Shown piece by piece: positions 12,610-17,642 of a DNA stretch of 17,642 bases. Under the pieces are notes generated by a model. That model saw only the letters and a list, made by a program, of their open reading frames with translations. It was not told the DNA's origin and searched no databases. The stretch is from BMS3Bbin11 sp034659075. GTDB taxonomy: Bacteria > Pseudomonadota > Gammaproteobacteria > BMS3Bbin11. Every line of letters begins with the position of its first letter. The first letter of the stretch is position 1. Position numbers and translations under genes: made by a program. The stretch spans positions 1 through 17,642 of the forward strand of contig JAYEGM010000047.1 of the NCBI GenBank assembly GCA_034659075.1, written 5' to 3'.

Positions 12610-15021
12610 TCAAAAGGCAGGGGTTTCAGAAAGTCCTATAGCCACTTTACTGCACCTCCCGTCGATTTCAGACGCATCCCAAATCCGCCTGTTTGACTGC
12701 CGCCAGGACCTTGCGGAGATGCCTGTTTCAGCAATCAGCACAGTAATAGCACCACAATCACCCGTTGACAGGGTCTTTATCTGCCTGTTTGTCAGTCTCT
12801 GCAGCACTTTTTTTGCCGGGTGATGATAGCGATTCATCCAGCCGGCCGGGAACAATACCAGCCCGGGAGATACCGCATTCAGGAAGTCATCACTCGATGA
12901 AGTATTGCTCCCATGGTGTCCGGCAATCAGTATGCTGGCACGCAAAGCATCAGGATAACGTGAAATAATTTCTTTTTCGGCCTCATTTTCTATATCGGCC
13001 GGCAGCAGTATCGAACCAAATGCTGACTGTACCTGCAGCACACAGGAGGCATTATTACCCTGTACCACCTTACTATTACCCGGATGCAATAGTCGAAAAT
13101 ACACTCCCTCCCATTGCCATTGCATACCTGCCCGGCACGGCATCACGTCAGTTCCAGAAATCACTTCATTACTGACTACCTGCTTAACCGCCACGCCGCT
13201 CAGTATTTTCTGCGCACCGCCAATGTGATCATTGTCGCCATGTGAAACGATAAGCGTATCCAGTTTGTTGATTGACAATGACTTCAGTACCGGCAGCACA
13301 ACGGCATCACCGGCATTGAATCGTTTACTGAAGCGGGCACCTGTGTCGAATACCAGTACGTGGTGACCAGTCATGACGACAGCAGAGAGCCCCTGGCCGA
13401 CATCCAGCAAAATCATCCTGAACTCACCTGCAGCCAGTTCAGTTTGTTCCCCGTGCAGCGGATAGAAGAATACCAGCAGGCCGACTACTGCAAGCTTTCG
13501 TATTTTTAATCCGGTCGGCAGCATTAAAACCAGTGTCGCAAAAATTATACCTGCCAGTGCGACTGCAGAATATTCGACTGAAAAAGGCAGGGCCTTAACC
13601 GTCATTTCCAATGACTCCAGCCAACACCAGAGCAACTGCAAAATAATGTCTGCTGCCCGAAAAAGAGCCTGCTCAACAATACCAGCACCAAATAATAAAA
13701 AGAATAAACTGGCCAGTAGCACCAGCGGTACAATTAAAAAGGCAATCACTGGAATAGCAACAAGATTAGCCAGAGGCCCTGCAATAGGTATCTGCTGAAA
13801 GAATAATAGCGTGGCAGGCGCCATCATCAACGATAACTTCCACTGCATATTTACAGCCTTAAACACACCGCTCTCTGCCCAGCCACCTTTATGGCTACGT
13901 AGCAGCAATATGTACAAAATCATCGCCACCGCAGAAAATGACAGCCAGAAACCTGCCGACAATATTGATATCGGGTCAATGATCAGGACCAGCAACAGAG
14001 ACAGCGACAATACATCCAGTGCCCGCACACGGCGTTGTAAAATAATTGCGACCATCAGCACTGTCAACATTAACAATGCCCGTTGCGTGGGTAGAGAAAA
14101 CCCCGCCATCAAGCTGTAGAAAGCCGCACAGAACATTGCCGCGACTGCCGCCGCTTTATGCGAAGGAAGCAATAACGGGAACCGGGGCAGCGCCGTAAAC
14201 AGTAGCCTGAACAGGAAGAAAGCGATGCCGGCGACCAGGCCGACATGCAGGCCGGATATCGCCATCAAATGCGATGTCCCAGTCGTTTGCAGCACAGACC
14301 ACTGTGGAGAATTTATGTCTCTACGGTCACCGATAGCGAGTGCCGTAATAATGCCTCGAAAAGCAGAATCCGGCAGGCTGTTTTTTATCCGGGCCGCGAT
14401 ACGAAGCCGCATGCGATCGATAATGGCTGAGCGGTCCTGGCCTGGAAGTCGGCCGTTTAGCCTGGAGATATTTTCTTTATTTTTTCGTATATAAGCCGTC
14501 GCAATAATGCGCTCACTGAAAAGCCATTTTCCATAATCGAAGCCCGCCGGGTTGGCAAACCCACGAGGCGGCTTCACTCGTAACAACAGGCGCCATGCTT
14601 CACCTGGCAGCGGATCAATGGAACTGCGACGGTAATCACTGACACGGATGAGCCCGCGTATTTTACGGCCTGCAACGGGTTCGGATCGAAACACATTAAA
14701 GTTATAACGCAGCACCCGCCCTTCCCTGACCGGCAGCCCTTCAACTACGCCCTCGACAATAATATTCTTACCCGCCAGCTCCTGTGGCAGGGTATTCGAC
14801 AATTGCTGACTAGCCACAAAGCCTGCCCAGAAAAAACCTGCCAGAAGAAACAAAACAGGCCACCGCCATTTATCAATAAAAAGCAGGGCTATCAGAACAC
14901 CAGGCATCACCCCGGCCATTGCCCACACAAGGTCCAGATCAGGCAAAGAAAATAGCAAGACAGTGCCCGCCAGAAAGGCAAGTGCACTCATGGGAAGACG
15001 TGAAAAAGTAATGGCTGGCAT
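12610..15021 (-). CDS. comEC: DNA internalization competence protein ComEC/Rec2
   Basis: ComEC is the inner-membrane channel that carries single-stranded DNA into the cytoplasm in natural transformation. The 803-residue protein has the standard three parts: N-terminal DUF4131/OB-like region (about 30-180), the polytopic Competence domain (about 220-490) with HLMAISGLHVGL (251-262), and a C-terminal metallo-beta-lactamase-like domain (about 535-765) with LLDVGQG (538-544), HGDNDHIGG (594-602) and HHGSNTSS (702-709). The ATG at 15021 has an AGG 5 bases upstream; M11 is an alternative. It heads the block leading to exbB, exbD and msbA. The frame is intact, so transformation is possible if pilus genes exist elsewhere. 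Confidence 0.96.
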   Translation of the reverse strand: MPAITFSRLPMSALAFLAGTVLLFSLPDLDLVWAMAGVMPGVLIALLFIDKWRWPVLFLLAGFFWAGFVASQQLSNTLPQELAGKNIIVEGVVEGLPVREGRVLRYNFNVFRSEPVAGRKIRGLIRVSDYRRSSIDPLPGEAWRLLLRVKPPRGFANPAGFDYGKWLFSERIIATAYIRKNKENISRLNGRLPGQDRSAIIDRMRLRIAARIKNSLPDSAFRGIITALAIGDRRDINSPQWSVLQTTGTSHLMAISGLHVGLVAGIAFFLFRLLFTALPRFPLLLPSHKAAAVAAMFCAAFYSLMAGFSLPTQRALLMLTVLMVAIILQRRVRALDVLSLSLLLVLIIDPISILSAGFWLSFSAVAMILYILLLRSHKGGWAESGVFKAVNMQWKLSLMMAPATLLFFQQIPIAGPLANLVAIPVIAFLIVPLVLLASLFFLLFGAGIVEQALFRAADIILQLLWCWLESLEMTVKALPFSVEYSAVALAGIIFATLVLMLPTGLKIRKLAVVGLLVFFYPLHGEQTELAAGEFRMILLDVGQGLSAVVMTGHHVLVFDTGARFSKRFNAGDAVVLPVLKSLSINKLDTLIVSHGDNDHIGGAQKILSGVAVKQVVSNEVISGTDVMPCRAGMQWQWEGVYFRLLHPGNSKVVQGNNASCVLQVQSAFGSILLPADIENEAEKEIISRYPDALRASILIAGHHGSNTSSSDDFLNAVSPGLVLFPAGWMNRYHHPAKKVLQRLTNRQIKTLSTGDCGAITVLIAETGISARSWRQSNRRIWDASEIDGRCSKVAIGLSETPAF

Positions 15022-15063
15022 CCTTGCCTGCTACAGTTGGTTATATCCGTATTGTGTTCTCAG

Positions 15064-15092
15064 ATTAGATGTCGAAACAATTTACAAATCAA
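15064..15092 (-). promoter_or_regulatory. Likely comEC promoter
   Basis: On the minus strand TTGATT (complement of 15087-15092), a 17-base spacer and TCTAAT (complement of 15064-15069) match -35 and -10 boxes at 4/6 and 5/6. Transcription would start near 15057, about 36 bases before the ATG, and could serve the whole comEC to kdsB block. Confidence 0.45.
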
Positions 15093-15112
15093 GTGAAAAA
15101 GGCTTTTTTCAC
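15093..15112. repeat. Perfect 8-base hairpin upstream of comEC
   Basis: GTGAAAAA (15093-15100), loop GGCT, TTTTTCAC (15105-15112). It abuts the comEC -35 box and the CACAGAG repeat. It could be the edge of a mobile repeat or a binding site; no function is shown. Confidence 0.5.
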
Positions 15113-15301
15113 CACAGAGGGCACAGAGCACGCAGAGAAAATATTTTTAAAGTGTTTATAACTTTGCGAACCACTGTGCTGTTGATATCACATTATCAAA
15201 AAAACCTCATTGATATCACAAACACTGGAAGCACAGCATCATTAGAAGGAATACAAGGCAATAATATCTTTTCTATTTTCCTCCGTGACCTCTGACGTGA
15301 G
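15104..15301. repeat. Degenerate CACAGAG-type MITE-like element
   Basis: The left edge reads TTTTTTCACCACAGAGGGC then ACAGAGCACGCAGAG. The right edge (15277-15301), TTTTCCTCCGTGACC then TCTGACGTGAG, is an imperfect reverse complement. From memory, intergenic repeats with CACCACAGAGGCACAGAG ends occur in many proteobacteria. The interior has no ORF that resembles a protein. Another scrap, CTTTGTGGTGAGCAC, occurs at 15950-15964. Boundaries are approximate. Confidence 0.5.
15182..15199. promoter_or_regulatory. TTGATA-N6-TATCAA palindrome
   Basis: TTGATATCACATTATCAA has perfect 6-base arms. A second TTGATATCACA follows at 15210-15220, 28 bases downstream. The half-sites match those at 877-893, but the spacer is one base longer. 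It sits inside the degenerate repeat element between comEC and the DUF2062 gene, so it may be repeat structure rather than an operator. Confidence 0.25.
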
Positions 15302-15322
15302 TAATAACTTAAATTGTTCATA

Positions 15323-15342
15323 AATCAGATAAAAAGCTGATT
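15323..15342. promoter_or_regulatory. Inverted repeat upstream of the DUF2062 gene
   Basis: AATCAG (15323-15328) and CTGATT (15337-15342) are perfect 6-base arms around an A-rich 8-base centre. They cover the place where a -35 box would lie relative to the TATACT at 15352, so this may be an operator. Confidence 0.25.
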
Positions 15343-15348
15343 CTCCGG

Positions 15349-15357
15349 TGCTATACT
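15349..15357 (+). promoter_or_regulatory. Extended -10 promoter, possible leaderless start
   Basis: TGCTATACT is an extended -10 box (TGN followed by TATACT, 5/6). It ends 6 bases before the ATG at 15364, so a normal start distance would begin the mRNA at the A of ATG. There is no Shine-Dalgarno sequence between. The -35 position is poor, as is usual for extended -10 promoters. Confidence 0.45.
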
Positions 15358-15363
15358 TTAAAA

Positions 15364-15888
15364 ATGCCCAGGAAGTTTATTAAGCGTTACCTGCCAAACC
15401 GCCAGAGTTTCCATGAAACATCACAATTGCGGCCTTTGAAAGGTTTTCTGCATAATCCCTGTCTCTGGCATCTCAATCGAAGAACTGTTTCCGGTGCTGT
15501 CGCGATCGGTCTGTTCTGTGCTTATCTGCCCATGCCACTGGAAATGCTGATAGCAGCTATGATGGCCATTTTATTCAGGGTAAATCTGCCTATATCGGTT
15601 GTCTTCGTCTGGGTGTCCAACCCGGTTACCTGGCTGCCTTTATACGGTACCGGTTATCTGCTGGGAGCGAAAATACTCGGCAGGGAGATTGTCAGCTTTG
15701 ATGAAATGACCATGAGCTGGCTGATGTCACAGGTTGTTCCCCTGTGGCTGGGCTCTCTTATTCTTGGAAGTTTACTCGCCCTGACAGGTTACCTGGTAAC
15801 CAGGGCCCTGTGGCGCATACACATCGTTAGAAACTGGCAACTGCGCCGCAACCGCAAAGAAAAAATTTGCCATGCAAAGGACTTGTAA
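15364..15888 (+). CDS. DUF2062 family membrane protein
   Basis: The 174-residue protein opens MPRKFIKRYLPNRQ and continues LWHLNRRTVSGAVAIGLF (about 36-53), the recognisable start of DUF2062 proteins. Hydrophobic segments lie at about 42-80, 84-102 and 122-144; NPVTWLPLYGTGYLLG (87-102) is the family's conserved membrane motif. The C-terminus is very basic (RALWRIHIVRNWQLRRNRKEK). The function is unknown; in other bacteria these genes lie near comEC and lolC/D or are fused to glycosyltransferases. The start is fixed by the conserved N-terminus even though there is no ribosome site, consistent with a leaderless mRNA. Its stop is followed immediately by a heptad inverted repeat. Confidence 0.87.
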   Translation: MPRKFIKRYLPNRQSFHETSQLRPLKGFLHNPCLWHLNRRTVSGAVAIGLFCAYLPMPLEMLIAAMMAILFRVNLPISVVFVWVSNPVTWLPLYGTGYLLGAKILGREIVSFDEMTMSWLMSQVVPLWLGSLILGSLLALTGYLVTRALWRIHIVRNWQLRRNRKEKICHAKDL

Positions 15889-15920
15889 AAAGTTTCAGGT
15901 TTCAAGAGGAAAGGTTTCGG
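15889..15920 (+). repeat. Heptad element E, left arm
   Basis: AAAGTTTCAGGTTTCAAG (15889-15906) starts on the base after the DUF2062 stop codon and is a perfect 18-base inverted partner of 15994-16011. A degenerate unit, GGTTTCGG (15913-15920), follows. Units read GTTTCAG, GTTTCAA. The 87-base stretch between the arms holds no gene. Confidence 0.85.
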
Positions 15921-15993
15921 GGTACTAAATATCTCTGTAATCCCTGTTTCCTTTGTGGTGAGCACTTCTATCTTTAGGTTCTTTGTTTTTCGA

Positions 15994-16028
15994 CTTGAAA
16001 CCTGAAACTTTCAACTTGAAACTTTTTT
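15994..16028 (-). repeat. Heptad element E, right arm, entering lolD
   Basis: Five 7-base units: CTTGAAA, CCTGAAA, CTTTCAA, CTTGAAA, CTTTTTT. Bases 15994-16011 pair perfectly with the left arm. Bases 16011-16028 are also the lolD stop codon and its last five sense codons (K-K-V-S-S). Confidence 0.85.
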
Positions 16029-16700
16029 CAAAACCCCATCATCAAGAGTACAAACCCTGTCCATCCGTTCGGCCAGGCTCTGATCATGGGTAACGATCAC
16101 AAAAGCTGTCCCGTTTTCCTGATTCATCTCCAGCATCAGCGAGTAGACCGATTCGGCCATTCGCCAGTCAAGGTTACCGGTGGGTTCATCGGCCAGTATG
16201 CACTGTGGCCGGGTTACCATCGCCCTGGCCAGCGCGGCACGCTGGCGCTCACCACCGGACAGTTCACCGGGCTTGTGCTGTAGTCGATGCGACAGACCTA
16301 CCCGCTCCAGTATTTCTGCCGCCTGCTGCATTGCCAGCTTGCTGCCTACACGGCGAATCAACAACGGCATAGCGACATTTACCTGGGCGCTGAATTCCGG
16401 CAGCAGGTGATGAAACTGGTAGACGAAACCGAGACTGCGATTACGCAGTCTTCCTCGTTCAGCCTGTTTGAGAGAATTGATGTCTATGCCGTCAACTTCC
16501 ACTGTTCCCGAACTGGGTTCATCGAGGCCACCCAGCAAATGCAGCAGGGTACTTTTGCCGGAACCTGAACTGCCGATGATGGCAACCTGTTCACCTGCTG
16601 CAACGGAAAAATTAATGCCTTTCAGTACGGCAACATCTGCCGGGCCTTCAGTGAATACCCGGTGCAAATCCCTGCATTGCAGCACTGTTTTTTCACTCAT
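16011..16700 (-). CDS. lolD: Lipoprotein-releasing system ATP-binding protein LolD
   Basis: LolD is the ATPase of the LolCDE complex, which extracts lipoproteins from the inner membrane for transfer to LolA. With the ATG at 16700 it has 229 residues: Walker A GSSGSGKST (43-51), the LolD-typical GFVYQFHHLLPEF (about 91-103), signature LSGGE (147-151), Walker B ILADEP (168-173) and switch H205. A GTG at 16709 overlaps the lolC/E stop as GTGA and would add three residues; the ATG better fits family length and has a GAG 8 bases upstream. The two genes form an operon. The C-terminal K-K-V-S-S is encoded by heptad repeat sequence, unlike the tail of E. coli LolD. Confidence 0.95.
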   Translation of the reverse strand: MSEKTVLQCRDLHRVFTEGPADVAVLKGINFSVAAGEQVAIIGSSGSGKSTLLHLLGGLDEPSSGTVEVDGIDINSLKQAERGRLRNRSLGFVYQFHHLLPEFSAQVNVAMPLLIRRVGSKLAMQQAAEILERVGLSHRLQHKPGELSGGERQRAALARAMVTRPQCILADEPTGNLDWRMAESVYSLMLEMNQENGTAFVIVTHDQSLAERMDRVCTLDDGVLKKVSS

Positions 16701-16705
16701 AAGGA

Positions 16706-17642
16706 TCACTCATAGCGCAGTGCTTCCGCCGGCTGCGTTCTTGAAGCCCGCCAGGCAGGATACAGGGTCGCCAGCACCGACATGACAAATGACAGCACAC
16801 CGATAATAGCTACATCATTCCAGTCCAGACGGGAGGGGAAGCCGGAAATGTAATAGAGGTCAGGCGGCATAAACTGTACCTGAAGGAAACCTTCTATGGC
16901 ACTGACGATGGCAGAAATATTCAACGCCAGAACAATACCGCCTAACAATCCCAGCAAGGTGCCGATCAGGCCGATTATGATGCCCTGATAGACAAACACC
17001 GACATTATATTTGCCGGACTCATGCCGAGCGTTCGCAGGATAGCAATATCAGCCTGCTTGTCCGTCACTACCATCACCAGTGTTGAAACCAGATTGAAGG
17101 CGGCAACGGCAACGATCAGCATCAGGATTACAAACATGACGTTGCGTTCTATTTTTAGTGCGCGGAAAAAACTGACATGCTCCTGAGTCCAGTTTCTTAT
17201 CCGGTAGCGTGAGCCCAGTTGTTTGATTAAGTTCATGGAAAATAATGGTGCAGCATCTAACTCATCCAGTTTCAGACGCAAACCTGATACGTTTTCTCCC
17301 ATCCGGTAGAGCTTCTGTGCGTCAGCGATGTGTATCAGCACCAGGCCACTGTCATATTCATACATGCCGGCTTCAAACACACCTGCAACGGTGAAACGCT
17401 TCATGCGCGGCAAAATACCGGCTGCTGTCACTGAGGCCTGGGGAGCCATCAGTGTTACCTTGTCACCCACCCATACCCCCAGAGAAAAGGCCAGCTCCTG
17501 CCCCAGTATGATGCGGTATTCACCGGCTTCAAGCTGTTCAATTTTACCGCCTTTCATATTTTCGCCAAGACTGGATACCGATAACTCCTCTGCTGGCAAT
17601 ATTCCCCGCACCATGACCCCGCTGCTCCTTGTTTTCTCTGTC
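16706..17642 (-). CDS. lolC: Lipoprotein-releasing permease LolC/LolE, 5' end outside window
   Basis: The frame is open to the window edge, giving about 311 C-terminal residues of a protein usually near 410. The visible part holds the periplasmic (MacB-PCD-like) domain, with LGQELAFSLGVWVGDKVTLMAP, followed by three transmembrane segments: a helix starting in RNVMFVILMLIVAVAAFNLVSTLVM, then one near YQGIIIGLIGTLLGLLGGIVLAL, and the last in WNDVAIIGVLSFVMSVLATLYPAW. TDKQADIAILRTLGMS is the coupling helix contacting LolD, and PAEALRYE is the typical FtsX-like end. LolC and LolE cannot be separated from this fragment. The stop overlaps a possible lolD GTG start by 4 bases. Confidence 0.93.
   Translation of the reverse strand, partial: TEKTRSSGVMVRGILPAEELSVSSLGENMKGGKIEQLEAGEYRIILGQELAFSLGVWVGDKVTLMAPQASVTAAGILPRMKRFTVAGVFEAGMYEYDSGLVLIHIADAQKLYRMGENVSGLRLKLDELDAAPLFSMNLIKQLGSRYRIRNWTQEHVSFFRALKIERNVMFVILMLIVAVAAFNLVSTLVMVVTDKQADIAILRTLGMSPANIMSVFVYQGIIIGLIGTLLGLLGGIVLALNISAIVSAIEGFLQVQFMPPDLYYISGFPSRLDWNDVAIIGVLSFVMSVLATLYPAWRASRTQPAEALRYE

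Noticed and set aside
12610..15021. Frameshifted or degenerate comEC
   Set aside because: The frame is open for 803 codons and all three expected domains and the metallo-beta-lactamase motifs are present.
14963..15295. 110-codon plus-strand ORF across the comEC 5' end
   Set aside because: It runs through the start of comEC and the CACAGAG repeat, and its translation has repeat-derived sequence without domain features.
1..17642. Defence island, phage or transposon cargo
   Set aside because: Every confident gene is a housekeeping or envelope gene, and no nuclease, toxin, integrase or transposase was found. The novelty in this window is in the non-coding repeats.

Overview
The window looks like a housekeeping stretch of a gammaproteobacterial chromosome. 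The main evidence is the gene set and order: comEC, exbB, exbD, msbA, lpxK, ycaR and kdsB on one strand, with lolC/E and lolD, nagZ and a low-molecular-weight tyrosine phosphatase nearby, all with gammaproteobacterial-type sequences. Base composition is intermediate and coding density is high, and the intergenic gaps are more AT-rich than the genes. I cannot name the genus. No rRNA, tRNA, CRISPR array, transposase or phage gene was seen.

Layout. 1-113 is a MITE-like palindrome. 213-860 (-) is a family 5-type uracil-DNA glycosylase; 1155-1628 (+) is a CarS-like membrane CTP-transferase family protein; 1625-2563 (-) is a metallophosphoesterase. The gap 2564-2880 holds a possible small transcription unit and the efp promoter. 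efp (2881-3441, +) is followed 6 bases later by a flippase-like membrane protein (3448-4428, +). On the minus strand follow an L,D-transpeptidase, nagZ and a DUF924 protein (6668 down to 4627), which form one operon. A tyrosine phosphatase (6725-7198, -) is divergent from a small conserved-looking protein (7292-7558, +). The long minus-strand block 15021 to 7619 is comEC-exbB-exbD-msbA-lpxK-ycaR-kdsB. A DUF2062 protein (15364-15888, +) and the lolC/E-lolD pair (17642 to 16011, -) close the window.

Most of the genes serve the envelope. KdsB (Kdo activation), LpxK (lipid A 4'-phosphorylation) and MsbA (lipid A export) are successive parts of LPS assembly. LolC/E and LolD export lipoproteins, NagZ and the L,D-transpeptidase act on peptidoglycan or its turnover products, and ExbB/ExbD are a proton-driven energiser pair. 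Starts are often TTG or GTG (carS-like, flippase, msbA, lpxK, exbB), and stop/start overlaps of 4 to 8 bases imply translational coupling.

The most unusual structure is non-coding. All three non-overlapping convergent gene gaps (4429-4626, 7559-7618, 15889-16010), and the 3' end of ycaR (8403-8465), contain 7-base-periodic repeat arrays in inverted arrangement. Their heptads share a loose consensus GTWTYAN (for example GTTTCAA, GTTTTAC, GTATTAC). At lolD the array runs into the coding sequence and encodes the C-terminal residues. Separately, two divergent intergenic regions carry TTGAT...ATCAA palindromes that look like operators.
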